Positions 22,011 through 32,650 of a stretch of 64,000 nt of DNA are shown one piece after another. The position numbers were made by a program, and so were the translations under genes. The stretch is from NCBI GenBank assembly GCA_003952965.2, contig CM025849.1, forward strand, positions 10,736,359 to 10,800,358. Reading direction: 5' to 3'. This stretch comes from Morella rubra. Its lineage: Eukaryota; Streptophyta; Magnoliopsida; Fagales; Myricaceae. The notes beneath the pieces were generated by a model that did not search any database, had not been told where the DNA came from, and saw only the letters and a program-made list of their open reading frames with translations. How positions within the stretch are numbered: the stretch's first letter is position 1; every line of letters begins with the position of its first letter.

Positions 22011-22710
22011 TCTGGATTCGATTTTCTTTGATCGTCGGAAACATTTAGTGAAAATACGTACGTTCGAATTTTTTTTTAAGATAGTTATTTATTTATTTAT
22101 TTTTCGAAGTAATTTTTTATTTTATATTTTTATTTTTTACAGATGTAGAATCAGAATCTAATGATGAGATGAGTTTTTTTTTTTTTTAAAGGATTTTGTT
22201 TCAAACATGCTTAGATAGAGAAATTTATTTAAGAAAGGCATTGTTTTTAGAATCATGAGTAATATCCCAATATATCCACGACTAATTTTTTTTGTTCATT
22301 TATATATATAAATACAGATCACCTTTTAGTCTCATATTACTAAATGGATAGCTATCACATTTCTGGTGCGAGATGGATGGCAGATTACAGGCATTTACAT
22401 TGATAATTTGTACGACAAATGTCAAATAATGCAATTCTTTTATTACCAATTGATATAATTCTTCAAATTCGAGACTCAGTATTTGAGCAAGCACCAAAAT
22501 TGTTCAAGTAATTATATTTTCAAATTCTTTTGTTATTTTATCAAGATAATGTTATAGTAATAAAACTGTTCAAGTTATCCCTCTTTTTTTACTTTATTAT
22601 AAGTAATTATGCGTACAAGCCACTCAATGCCACGCTGATCTGAATGCAATTATTTAAGCAAATATTATAGAAGTTTTAAAGGTTAAGAGGGTCGATCAAC
22701 GCTAACAAGT

Positions 22711-22753
22711 GTAGTACAAATACTACAATCCGGCAAAGTCTAAACTGTACTAC
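22711..22753. promoter_or_regulatory. Putative copper-response block of ZIP copy 2 (inverted GTACTAC pair)
   Basis: GTAGTAC at 22711-22717 and GTACTAC at 22747-22753 form an inverted pair 36 bases apart, separated by the conserved ccggcaaagtctaaact word. The same pair with the same spacing occurs upstream of copy 3, and with 39 bases upstream of the diverged copy 4. This fits SPL7-type GTAC sites; function is inferred. Confidence 0.5.
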
Positions 22754-22810
22754 AATGACAGACAATGGGAGGTAAATTCAGGTTCAGGTAGTATTAATGG
22801 CAGATCTTGT

Positions 22811-22818
22811 TATATAAG
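22811..22818 (+). promoter_or_regulatory. TATA box of ZIP copy 2
   Basis: tatataag, 125 bases before the ATG, in a leader nearly identical to that of copies 1 and 3. Confidence 0.6.
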
Positions 22819-22935
22819 AGCAGCATCGTTACCTTACCCTCTGAGGGAAAGAAGAGAAATAACGATCTCTACCCTGCGAAACAAAGCAGAGAGAGATATC
22901 TGGACAGATCCTTTCAGATCCTTTCCTCCATCACC

Positions 22936-24373
22936 ATGGCTTCCATCTCTGCCAATAAAAACCTAAAGTCAACCTCTTTCTTTCTCTGTGTCCTACTCCT
23001 CCAATTGTCCCTGATCAAAGTTCATGGAGACAATGGCGACATCAGCGACGACAACGTAAATTTGCATTCGAAGACCTTAGTGCTGGTGAAAATATGGTGT
23101 TTGATTATTCTTCTAGTGAGTACTTTTGCAGCTGGAGTCTCCCCCTACTTTTACCGATGGAACGAGGCCTTTCTTCTCTTGGGCACGCAATTCGCCGCTG
23201 GGGTTTTCCTAGGAACGTCTCTGATGCATTTCTTGAGCGATTCCAACGAGACATTCGAGGGCCTCACGACCAAATCCTACCCTTTTGCATTCATGCTAGC
23301 ATCGTCAGGTTATCTTATGACCATGATTGCGGATTGCATAATTGCCTACGTTGTAAAGACCTCTGGCAACAGAAAAGCTCGAGTCCAGGTCATGGAAGAA
23401 GGAAGGGCACCAGAGGAACGTTCAAACCAGGAGCACGCGGATCTCAACCCAGAGTTCTGGAGGACAACGAATGTTGGAGACACCATACTTCTCATCCTCG
23501 CCCTGTGCTTTCATTCAGTATTCGAGGGTATAGCCGTGGGAGTTGCAGGTGAGTCGTACCTTAGCTAGATATCGTTTTAAGGCAGAATTTTTTGCCTCCT
23601 CTGATCTTTTTTCACATTAACGAACTGTTCATCTCGAATTGATTTCTTATTTCATCATCTAATGTATTGTTTCTGGAAAAACTGTGAATGCACGCCTCTT
23701 GTGTGTGTACAGATATACATATATATATTTACTGTAGACTGTAGTCAAATATCAATTAATATCGCAGATATGTGCAAGGGTTCCGCTAGGTTAAACCCAT
23801 TCTTTCTTTCTCTCGATTTGATCCTCACATGCTATTAGACATTTTCACTCAGTAGTTGCATTACTTACCTGATTAATCATGTTATTTGTGGATGGTTTGT
23901 TTCTTAAAGTGATCGTTTGAATGTGCACTGTTTTTATTTAGCGACCTTGACTACATCCCTGTCCCAAATAAACTTTCAGGTACTACGGGCGATGCATGGA
24001 AGAACCTGTGGACAATATGCTTGCACAAACTCTTTGCAGCCGTTGGAATGGGAATAGCACTGCTCAGGATGCTACCAAAGAGGCCATTTTTGACGACTGC
24101 AACTTATTCGTTTGCCTTTGCTATATCTAGCCCCATTGGAGTAGGGATAGGCATTGCCATTGATGCCACAACTCAAGGACCAGTAGCTGATTGGATCTAT
24201 GCTATCTCAATGGGCCTTGCTTGTGGTGTTTTCATTATGTGGCTATCAACCATCTTATAGCCAAAGGCTTCAAACCGCAATCTGAGTGCTATTTTGACAC
24301 TCCAGTCTTCAAACTTCTAGCTGTGATTCTTGGGGTTGGTGTCATAGCCGTCGTGATGATCTGGGATACATAA
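22936..24373 (+). pseudogene. ZIP2-like transporter, copy 2, frameshifted in span 7
   Basis: Exon 1 is 22936-23548 and exon 2 begins at 23980 after a 431 bp phase-1 intron. Up to span 7 it is almost identical to copy 3, with the same signal peptide, H193 and H220 equivalents and the TTGDAW junction. Relative to copies 1 and 3 one base (C) is missing next to 24235, in the codon pair for Ile-Tyr of span 7. The frame then runs into a stop at 24258-24260, giving 297 aa instead of 335 and losing the rest of span 7 and all of span 8. The downstream sequence is otherwise intact to the ancestral stop at 24371-24373. Either a recent pseudogene or a one-base assembly error. A shortened ZIP lacking span 8 is unlikely to transport. 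Confidence 0.8.
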
Positions 24374-24680
24374 CTTTCTTTCAATAATATTGGTCTTTCT
24401 TCTTGATACTGTATAATAATTGTATGTAATTTCTTTGGCCTATTGGCTGCACTTGAGTGTGTGTATGCAGTCAATCAATGTCTGAGAAAGTATGAAATTT
24501 CCTTGAGGACTGGAAGTCGCTCTCTTGTATTATATAAGGCCGTAATTACTTTGTATTCTAATACAACATTTATAATGCGTTCTTTTTATGTACTTCCTCA
24601 AATTACGATCCCAAATAGGTGAAAAGACATTTGGGCATTAAATAATCTCAGAAGTACGTGAATGCAATAAGACAAGTAGC
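24374..24680. other. 3' UTR and flank of ZIP copy 2
   Basis: Nearly identical to the flank of copy 1 up to aagacaagtagc, where a short retroposon has inserted. No gene. Confidence 0.6.
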
Positions 24681-24792
24681 TAATCTCATGCGAGGAAATA
24701 GGTTTTTTTTTCCTGTTGTTATCTGGGCTTGGTCCACTTTTTGTACACTTCTTGGGAATCAATACAATTACTAGTTACCTAAACAAAAATAA
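24681..24792 (+). mobile_element. 5'-truncated LINE tail, 112 bp, with 15 bp target-site duplication
   Basis: The insert is flanked by aataagacaagtagc at 24666-24680 and 24793-24807. The flank of ZIP copy 1 (19848-19860) has a single copy of the corresponding site, so it is the empty site. The insert ends in an A-rich tail (acctaaacaaaaataat) after a LINE-like 3' UTR (cttggtccactttttgtaca). Duplications of this length with an A-rich tail mark LINE-driven insertion. Confidence 0.75.
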
Positions 24793-24807
24793 TAATAAGA
24801 CAAGTAG

Positions 24808-25391
24808 CGGGCGATATATTTAAATTAGTCTCGGAGAGAGTCAAAATAGATATATAGTTATCACACGATATCATTTGCATTAAAAATCCCAGCCCAAGTC
24901 AATGTATAGGGATCTTTAAGGTACTAATGGAATCTCCATTGTGAAAGACCAAGTTAGTTAATTAATATTACCTGCTCAAGGTGTTCACACCCATGACCCC
25001 AACGTGCCAGCTCAATGGTTTTGAGTTGAGTTTGGATGGAAAGTGCTAAGCTACTTGTCACCAGCAAGTAAATAATGGCTTCACTCACAGCAGGATCAGA
25101 TGAGAAGCACCAATATTAAGTGTCACCATCATAGCAAATAATGTACCGTCAGCTTCACTCACAGCAGGTGAAAGAGGAGGAGGCTGCAAAACCCAGATAT
25201 GTAACAAGGAACCAAAAAAGTCATGATGCATACAACATCAACAGTAGGTACATCAGGCCTGATGTTGCATAAAAAAAAACTTTCATGCTGTGCATTAATA
25301 TGCTCCTTATATGTATGTGCATATATATAAACAAGACACATGTCTAGCAAGAATAATAACATTTGGCGGACTATGTACATGAACCACTTTA
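24808..25391. other. Right part of the ZIP copy 2 unit and unassigned DNA
   Basis: The part up to about 24955 matches the flank after the ZIP relic at 33553-33640 (catttgcattaaaaatccca, ggaatctccattgtgaa). A short direct repeat (cttcactcacagcagg) occurs near 25079 and 25151. No gene is seen. Confidence 0.45.
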
Positions 25392-26493
25392 TGGAATCTA
25401 AGGATTACAGCAACCCAAGAAGGGGGGTGAATTAGGTTTTAAAAACTTTTCAAAAATATTGCTAAAAAATTCAATATCTCAACTAAGCAATAAATAAAGA
25501 GATAGGTTAGAGATATCAAACACTTGGATTTTTTAGGTGGTTCAGTAACCTTACTTATGTCCACCCCTCAATCTCTTTTATCGAGTCTTGAGGTTTCCAT
25601 TATTAACTCTTGCAGCCAAGGAAATAACTTTTACACAAAGCTCAAGAACATCCTTCCGAGCTTCAATTCCTCTGGTGATATACCTACACCAAAGTCACAA
25701 GAGTGCACACACTCTTCCTTTACACTTTGTAGATGTTGTTAACAACAACAATCTACTCTCTTGAAGAGTCAATGATATAATGTAGACTATTTCCAAAGCT
25801 TACACTAAGACAAAACTTGAAAGTATTGAATATCAGGTGTAGAGAGCTTTAGAAACTGTGAAGAAGGCTTAGAGAATATTGTAGGTCGAAATAGTAAATT
25901 TTTCAACCTTCTAACCCTCGAAATATCCTTTTTATAGACCCCTATTAAAAACTCGCAGTTTTGAAGTTTATAGGAAATTTCATGTCTATCGGTCGACCTC
26001 TATCCACTTATAGGTGGATCCGGTGTTTGTGACCGTTACCTCTTCTGAGATTCTCAGGATTTAAAAGAAAAGAATATTCTCTTCACGACATATTGGTCGA
26101 CCGATATCCACATATCGGTGGATCTGGCACCTGTGACTGTTGTCAGGTTTTTGGCAGTATTCGAAATTTAAAAATAATAGAAAATATCTTGGCGAATAAT
26201 AAGGGTGAAAATTTTATCTGTTGGAAATCGAAAATTTCGATTCTGGTATCGATATTCCATTACCGGTTCCAGCTTATTCCGGTACCAGAACCGAAACCCA
26301 TTTTAGGAAAATTTCAGAACCGGAATCGGATCCGGCATTTCCAAAATGCCGGAATTTCCAATTCTGGAATACAAATACTGTTTTGTTTTTTCTTTTCTTT
26401 TTTAACTAACTAAGCACGGTGTCGTTCCCTCTTTTGTTTTATTTTTTTCTCTTTTCCCTTCCGATCCCTCTCACTCGTGCACACACTCTTGCG

Positions 26494-26519
26494 TCTCTCT
26501 CTCTCTCTCTCTCTCTCTC
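26494..26519. repeat. (CT)n microsatellite
   Basis: An uninterrupted run of 13 CT units inside the hAT, just downstream of the captured histone fragment as read on the minus strand. Confidence 0.9.
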
Positions 26520-26577
26520 AGCACTCTTGTAGCTCTCTTTTTCTCTCTTTCTCACTTGCACTCACTATCGCCCTCAA

Positions 26578-26739
26578 GCCGCGAGTCTCCTCATAGATGA
26601 GGCCACTGATTTGCTTCACTCCCCTACGCCTTGCAAGCCGCCGTATGACATGCTTGGTTATGCCCTGGATGTTATCCCACAAAACCTTACGGTGTCGTTT
26701 CGCACCTCCCTTTCCCAGACCCTTTCCTTTGCCTGGCAT
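26578..26739 (-). pseudogene. Captured N-terminal fragment of histone H4
   Basis: Read on the minus strand from the ATG at 26739, 54 codons follow the N-terminal 56 residues of histone H4: [29 protein letters not shown] and [11 protein letters not shown] are all present. Three residues of the Gly-Lys repeat are missing, and changes include R23W, P32H, A33V, G41R and R45Q (mature H4 numbering). After EETRG the similarity ends, and the frame runs on about 18 codons into unrelated DNA. The fragment keeps the tail and first helix but lacks the rest of the histone fold, so it cannot make a normal H4. H4 is among the most conserved proteins, so these changes indicate release from selection. Confidence 0.88.
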
Positions 26740-28155
26740 CTTCTTCGCACTGTTTTCTCTCCCTTTCCTCTACCTAACATCTTCTCCGCTTTGTTTTCTC
26801 TTGCTCTCTTGCTGTCTTGCTTTCTGCTGGTCTAAGGATTGCGGTGATGATTTGAGGTTTATAGAGGGGGAGGTATTGTGGTGGCAGTTGGATGTGGGAG
26901 CGATCCGCGTGATAGATAAGTATTGAGGTTTTGACGGTTAAAATTTTGAATCCTAATTTTGATTACTGGAATTTAGAAATTTCCATTTTGGTTGTTAGAT
27001 TTTGGATTGGTGATCGATTTGGGGCTGTTGGTATGTCTCTTTATCTCAGATTCTTAGTGCCAACTCTCCTAGCTTCATTCACAGGATGTTCTTCACAAAC
27101 TTTGCAAAAGAATCAATTGATTTTGCTCCCGCTTCTATTGATTCATCTACTTTTCTACCTTTGGAAATGGGTACGACTGCTAAATCTATCAACCCTCTTC
27201 AGCTCTTTTCGTATCGTTTGCTTTTTGGGTATCATTTTGCTCAAAACTGTTGTCATTATTCTACTGCTACCTCTAACACTACCACAACTGATAAAGAAAA
27301 TGTTGATAGCCCCTCTCACTTCTTGAAATCTCGGGCCCAAATATGGAATCAAAATTTTCGGATTCCATTTTTGGCCATTCCGTTTCTATTTCAATCCATT
27401 CCTGAATGGAATTGGAATGAAATTTTTCATTCCAATGAGTACTGGAACCGGAACCGATGGCCCATTCCGGTTCCATCCGTTCCGGTACTCACCCTTAGCG
27501 AATAAGGTGCTACTGGTCGAAGGTTTTGCCCAATTGAGAATTCGGTAAAAACAAAGTATACTCATAAGCTCCTTTTGAATAGAGATATATATACCGGTCA
27601 ACCACTAATCGTTTGGTTGTGAAACTGCTTAAAACACATTTGAAACTCTGTAACTTAAAAGGATTCTCTGTTGCACTCTATTCATCCGAATCATATTGAT
27701 CATTCATATAAACAAAACTCAGCTTTTAATAAACAATCAAAGGCACTTTGAGCTTTTTTTAAAAAAGTTTTTCTTTTAAGTGAGTGTGTGATCAAGCTTT
27801 ATCTAAGTAATGAACCTAAGTGTTACAAGAAATAACGTAGAGGTCTTCAAGTCTTGAACTCTTGGACTCTTCTTTTTTCACGGTCGACACATTCATTTTT
27901 AAGTTGTTCATTACTTTTAAATACACTTTTTTTGTGATCATCAAAAAATTGATTGTGATCTAAAGTCAACAATCTCCCCCCTTTTGATAATGACAAAAAA
28001 ATGGTTGTTTTGAGATAGCTCTCCCTATCTTTTGCACTTGGACACTTCATAAATGTTTAGGCAATTGAGAATATAAGCATATTCTATAACGTAAGCATAT
28101 CCAATAACAGATTATAGCAGCAGTACTAATTTGAATAGCTAACAATTCGAATACA

Positions 28156-28961
28156 ACTTGTCATAGTAGCCTCCAATAACACTCAGGAACACCTCCTTCC
28201 CTTTGCGGAAGGGTAGTACTGTTAAGATCTAGATTGCACAGTCTAGGGGTCCGTTTGTTTACACTTTCTTTTGTAAAGTAGTTTTCAGTGAATTAAATTT
28301 CAGTAAAGTAAGTTTCTGGGGTTTGGTTGTTACATTAAATTTATTTCTTAAAAGTACTTTCTATATGTTGCGCATTATATTTTTCATTATCTATATTACT
28401 ATTACTGAATTCTTAATATCAATTTGAGATAAATAAAATGTAAAAACTAAGATCTTGATTGCACAGTCTAATCACAAGTATTTTACAGAAACCCAATCAA
28501 GAACTTCTGCAGAATGCAAGAAGAAGAACTCTGCAACTTGAAATGGAAAACCTTTGTATTAAACTTGTATTCGACTCAACTAGCTTTCTGGACAAGCTGT
28601 GTGGGTCACTACTGTGGGCCAAATATGTAAAGTATACAAGAAGCAATTGCTTTCCTTTGTTAACGTCCGTGATCAGCAGCTAACAAAAACAACTAGCACT
28701 GTACAAACAATAAGTAACGTGGCTAAGTATGTACAAGGCATTACAGGACATATTCTAGCAAGTAATGTGCTTTTGTTTCCCTCCCCGACAGATTATTTAT
28801 CCTGATTTCTACCCAATTGTTTAAAAAAAAAAAAAAAAAAGTGGCAGAACTTTTGTTTAGGCAAAACTGAAGAGATTTGAAAACTGATGGCTCTTATTCT
28901 TAACATGTAAATAGAAATCTATAGCAAAAGTACCTTATAAAGGAGTTCACCCCGGATACAT
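28156..28961. other. Intergenic DNA with a hAT-like end between direct repeats
   Basis: The 22 bp word starting aagatctagattgcacag occurs at 28224-28245 and, with one change, at 28449-28470. Between them lies about 200 bp beginning ggggtccgtttgtttacac, a typical plant hAT-like end. I could not find a paired end. No gene; the short frames at 28459-28805 match nothing known to me. Confidence 0.4.
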
Positions 28962-29123
28962 TAATCAGATGCATATAGATAGTTCGAATCGAAGAGTTTT
29001 CATTTGCCAAAACATCAATTCTTGAAACAGACTTTAAATACTTAATCAGATGCATATAGATAGTTCGAATCGAAGAGTTTTCATTTGCCAAAACATCAAT
29101 TCTTGAAACAGACTTTAAATACT
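28962..29123. repeat. Tandem duplication of 81 bp (two identical copies)
   Basis: Copies run 28962-29042 and 29043-29123, each starting taatcagatgcatataga and ending agactttaaatact, with no difference that I can see. A third partial echo (cagactttaaat) follows an A-run at about 29138. Identity implies a recent event. Confidence 0.85.
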
Positions 29124-29279
29124 TAGAAAAAAAAAAACAGACTTTAAATTTTAATCGTTGACATCGGTAGAGACTTGTCATCCTTTCCATAGTTCTTGTT
29201 ATAATTTCAGTCTTTGTTTGGTAAGAAATTGTTTTGATATTGTAAATGAGAATCCTCTAATGTGTCCCCCGCCTGGGCC

Positions 29280-30235
29280 ATGCGTATACATAAAGGGCAC
29301 GTTTTGCCTTGTTGGCCCGCCGTAGGTTCTTCACCGCCTAGGCGTGAAGATTTTGGGGCGGTAACCGGCTATTATATACCCTAAAGGAAATCGAATAAGG
29401 AATTTGTGACAGAGGTATAACGTAATTTGAACAAGCTAGAAGAGAAGAAAATTAGTGTTTGAGGACAGTCCTGCGAAGAAGCAAATTCAAAAATAACTCT
29501 TCTGTCTTTGAGAATGGCTATCATTATATTTTTGGATAGGATCAGAAACATTCGATTTTCTTCGATCGTCAGAAACATTTAGTGAAAATACGTAAGTTCA
29601 AAATTTTTTTAAGAGATAGTTATTTATTTATTTATTTTTGGAAGTAATTTTTTATTATTATTATTTTTTTATATAGATGTAGAATCATGAGAATCTAATG
29701 ATGAGATGATTTTTTTTTTAAAGGATATTTTGTTTCAAACATGCTTAGATAGAGAAATTGATTTAAGAAAGGCATTCTTTTCAGAATCATGAGTATCCCA
29801 ATATATCCACGACTAATTTTTTTTGTTCATTTATATATATATACAGATCACCTTTTAATCTCATATTACTAAATGGATAGCTATCACATTTCTGGTGCGA
29901 TGGATGGCAGATCATGACAGGCATTTCCATTGACAATTTGTACGACAAATATCAAATAATGCAATTCTTTTATTACCTTGATAAAATTCTTCAAATTCGA
30001 GACTCAATATTCGAGCAAGCACCAAAATTGTTCAAGTAACCATATTCTTAAATTCCTTTGTTATTTTATCAAGATAATGTTATAGTAACAAAACTGTTCA
30101 AGTTATCTCTCTTTTGTTATTTTATTATAAGTAATTATGCGTAGAAGCCACTCACTGCCACCCTGATTTGATTGCAATTATTTAAGTAAATATTATAAAA
30201 GGTTTAAAGGTTAGAGAGTAGATCAACGCTAACAA
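29280..30235. other. Upstream region of ZIP copy 3 (duplicated)
   Basis: Matches 17145-17880 upstream of copy 1 and 22010-22705 upstream of copy 2. It carries about 150 bp (29360-29510) absent from copy 1. No gene. Confidence 0.55.
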
Positions 30236-30239
30236 GTGT

Positions 30240-30282
30240 GTAGTACAGATCCTACAATCCGGCAAAGTCTAAACTGTACTAC
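30240..30282. promoter_or_regulatory. Putative copper-response block of ZIP copy 3 (inverted GTACTAC pair)
   Basis: GTAGTAC at 30240-30246 and GTACTAC at 30276-30282, 36 bases apart as in copy 2, around the conserved ccggcaaagtctaaact word. SPL7-type function is inferred from the GTAC cores. Confidence 0.5.
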
Positions 30283-30339
30283 AATGAGAGAGAATGGGAG
30301 GTAAATTCAGGTTCAGGTAGTATTAATGGCAGATCTTGT

Positions 30340-30347
30340 TATATAAT
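30340..30347 (+). promoter_or_regulatory. TATA box of ZIP copy 3
   Basis: tatataat, 122 bases before the ATG, where copies 1 and 2 have tatataag. A small insertion (aattat) has changed the box and its surroundings. Confidence 0.5.
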
Positions 30348-30461
30348 TATAAGAGCAGCATCGTTACCTTACCCTCTGAGGGAAAGAAGAGAAATAACGA
30401 TCTCTACCCTAACGAAACAAAAGGGAGAGTGATATCTGAACAGATCCTTTCCTCCATCACC

Positions 30462-31917
30462 ATGGCTTCCATCTCTGCCAATAAAAACCTAAAGTCCACC
30501 TCTTTCTTTCTCTGTGTCCTACTCCTCCAATTGTCCCTGATCAAAGTTCATGGAGACAATGGCGACATCAGCGACGACAACGTAAATTTGCATTCGAAGA
30601 CCTTAGTGCTGGTGAAAATATGGTGTTTGATAATTCTTCTAGTGAGCACTTTTGCAGCTGGAGTCTCCCCCTACTTTTACCGATGGAATGAGGCCTTTCT
30701 TCTCTTGGGCACGCAATTTGCCGCTGGGGTTTTCCTAGGAACCTCTCTGATGCATTTCTTGAGCGATTCCAACGAGACATTCGAGGGCCTCACGACCAAA
30801 TCCTACCCTTTTGCATTCATGCTAGCATCGTCAGGTTATCTTATGACCATGATTGCGGATTGCATAATTGCCTACGTTGTAAAGACCTCTGGGAACAGAA
30901 AAGCTCGAGTCCAGGTCATGGAAGAAGTAAGGGCACCAGAGGAACGTTCAAATCAGGAGCACACGGATCTCAACCCAGAGTTCTGGAGGACAACGAATGT
31001 TGGAGACACCATACTTCTCATCCTCGCCCTGTGCTTTCATTCAGTATTCGAGGGTATAGCCGTGGGAGTTGCAGGTGAGTCGTACGTTATATATGGTTTT
31101 ACAGCAGAATTTTTCTGCCTCCTCCGTTCTTTTTTCACATTAACGAACTCTTCATCTCTAATTGTTTTTTTTTTTTGTTTTGTTTTTCTAAGCAATTGAT
31201 TACTTATTTTGTCATCTAATAGATTGTTTCTATAAATACTGTGAGTGCACGCCTCTTGTGTGTGTACAGATATATATACTTACTGTCGTCAAATATCAAG
31301 TATCGCAGATATGTGCAAGGGTTCCGCTATAGGTTAAACCCATTCTTTCTTTCCCTCGATTTTATCCTTACATGCTATCAGACATTTTCACTCAGTAGTT
31401 TAATTACTTACCTGATTAATCATGCCATTTGTGGATGATTTGCTTCTTAAACTGATCGTTTGAATGTGCACTGTTTTTGTTTAGCGACCTTGACTAGATC
31501 CCTGTCCCAAATAAAATTTCAGGTACAACTGGCGATGCATGGAAGAACCTGTGGACAATATGCTTGCACAAACTCTTTGCAGCCGTTGGAATGGGAATAG
31601 CACTGCTCAGGATGCTACCAAAGAGGCCATTTTTGACGACTGCTGCTTATTCGTTTGCCTTTGCTATATCTAGCCCCATTGGAGTAGGGATAGGCATTGC
31701 CATTGATGCCACAACTCAAGGACCAGTAGCTGATTGGATCTATGCTATCTCAATGGGCCTTGCTTGTGGGGTTTTCATCTATGTGGCTATCAACCATCTT
31801 ATAGCCAAAGGCTTCAAACCGCAATCTGAGTGCTATTTTGACACTCCGGTCTTCAAACTTCTAGCTGTGATTCTTGGGGTTGGTGTGATAGCCGTCGTGA
31901 TGATCTGGGATACATAA
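30462..31917 (+). CDS. ZIP2: ZIP2-like divalent metal transporter, copy 3 (intact)
   Basis: Two exons, 30462-31074 and 31523-31917, with a 448 bp phase-1 intron; 335 aa. It has the same architecture as copy 1: signal peptide 1-31, eight membrane spans, H193 in [10 protein letters not shown] and H220 in [11 protein letters not shown], ending VVMIWDT. It has the two-residue longer acidic segment after the signal peptide shared with copy 2. In the span 3-4 loop it carries V instead of G in MEEG and T instead of A in EHAD. Together with copy 1 this is one of two copies with an uninterrupted frame. The start is the first ATG in caccATGgc. Metal range (Zn, Mn, perhaps Cu) is inferred from ZIP2. Confidence 0.94.
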
Positions 31918-32424
31918 CTTCTCTTTCCATATTGGGCTTTCTTCTTGATATATACTGTATAATAATTGTATGTAATTTCTTTGGCCTATAGGCTGCGCCC
32001 CTTGAGTGTACATGCGCACTCAGTTCAAGTCCGAGAATGTATGATTTTCTTGAGGACCTGATCAGGTCGCTCTCCTGTACTTTAACGCATAATTACTTTG
32101 CTCTAATTATAAGGTGTTCTTGATACTTCCTCGAATTACTACCCCAAATAGGTGGAAATACAAGTAAGATTTAATTGATCTTAGAAGTACAACTAAGTGA
32201 ATGCAAAGACAAATAAGCAATTAATTTATACGGGAAACTTCATTTTGCACCCCTAAACTATAAGTTTAATGTCACTTTGGTAGTCCGAACTATATATGAA
32301 GTTTATCACATTAAGTCATCGAACTACTGAAATTTATTAATGTGTTCCCTCAAATAATATTCAATCATCAAAATCTTACAACATGTGCTATAAATAGGCC
32401 ATGTGGCACACTTTTGCAAGTAAG
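31918..32424. other. ZIP copy 3 3' flank and a MITE-like end
   Basis: The UTR resembles copies 1 and 2 to about 32215. From 32230 (acgggaaacttcattttgca) the sequence looks like one end of a common plant inverted-repeat element (words such as cacccctaaactataag); the other end is not found. No gene. Confidence 0.35.
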
Positions 32425-32650
32425 TCGTACTATAAGCACTTCTCGTTGCAGAATGTTCGGTTTGAGCCATAGCTATTGCCCAATGGGCTAACCCGTCACC
32501 CTAAACACCCAGCAAGGCTACAAGAGAGTCCTAAGCCCGTCTTTTAGGCCTAAGGTCAAACTTTATTTTTCCAAGCGATTTGAACTTATGTCCACTTGAC
32601 GTTGGCGATAGTGAGCCGAGGGTAGTACTAACTGGGCTACAACCTTTCTG
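32425..32650 (-). mobile_element. tRNA-derived SINE-like element
   Basis: On the minus strand, an A-box-like tagcccagttag and a B-box-like agttcaaatcg lie about 45 bases apart (32640 down to 32575), the layout of a tRNA-derived pol III promoter. A body ending near gaatgttcggtttgagcc (+ strand sense gcagaatgttcgg) follows. That end is shared with the patch at 8935-9065. No clear target duplication is seen. Confidence 0.45.

Larger units (their letters stand above)
26200..27497 (-). mobile_element. Non-autonomous hAT carrying a histone H4 gene fragment
   Basis: The ends TAAGGGTGAAAA and (reverse complement) TAAGGGTGAGTA form short inverted repeats. The 8 bp direct repeat gcgaataa flanks it exactly (26192-26199 and 27498-27505). 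Copia fragment A shows the matching uninterrupted site (gatgaataaggtgc near 20684). Subterminal regions hold many ccggttcc / ggaaccgg words, as expected for Ac-like transposase binding. The 1,298 bp interior includes a (CT)n run and, on the minus strand, a piece of histone H4. No transposase. This is a Pack-type element: a DNA transposon that has captured host coding sequence. Confidence 0.85.
25392..28155 (-). mobile_element. Copia-type LTR fragment B (3' LTR and short internal part), with nested hAT
   Basis: Bases 25392-27971 are an LTR in minus orientation, interrupted by a hAT element at 26200-27497. Without the hAT and one copy of its target duplication the LTR is about 1,274 bp, close to the 1,299 bp of the related solo LTR at 34283. 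A purine-rich tract (aaaaggggggaga on the minus strand) and about 180 bases of internal sequence follow to 28155. The rest of the element is gone. It is clearly diverged from fragment A, so the insertion is old. Confidence 0.68.

Noticed and set aside
22807-22935. N-terminal extensions of ZIP copies 2 and 3 upstream of the ATG
   Set aside because: The extended frames begin at TTG inside the TATA region; the first ATG, in caccATGgc, is shared by all copies and gives the signal peptide.
26578-26739. Functional histone H4 gene
   Set aside because: Half of the protein is absent and several invariant residues are changed, so it is a captured fragment.
26597-26926. Plus-strand frames across the histone fragment
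   Set aside because: They are shadows of the minus-strand H4 reading and of CT-rich DNA.
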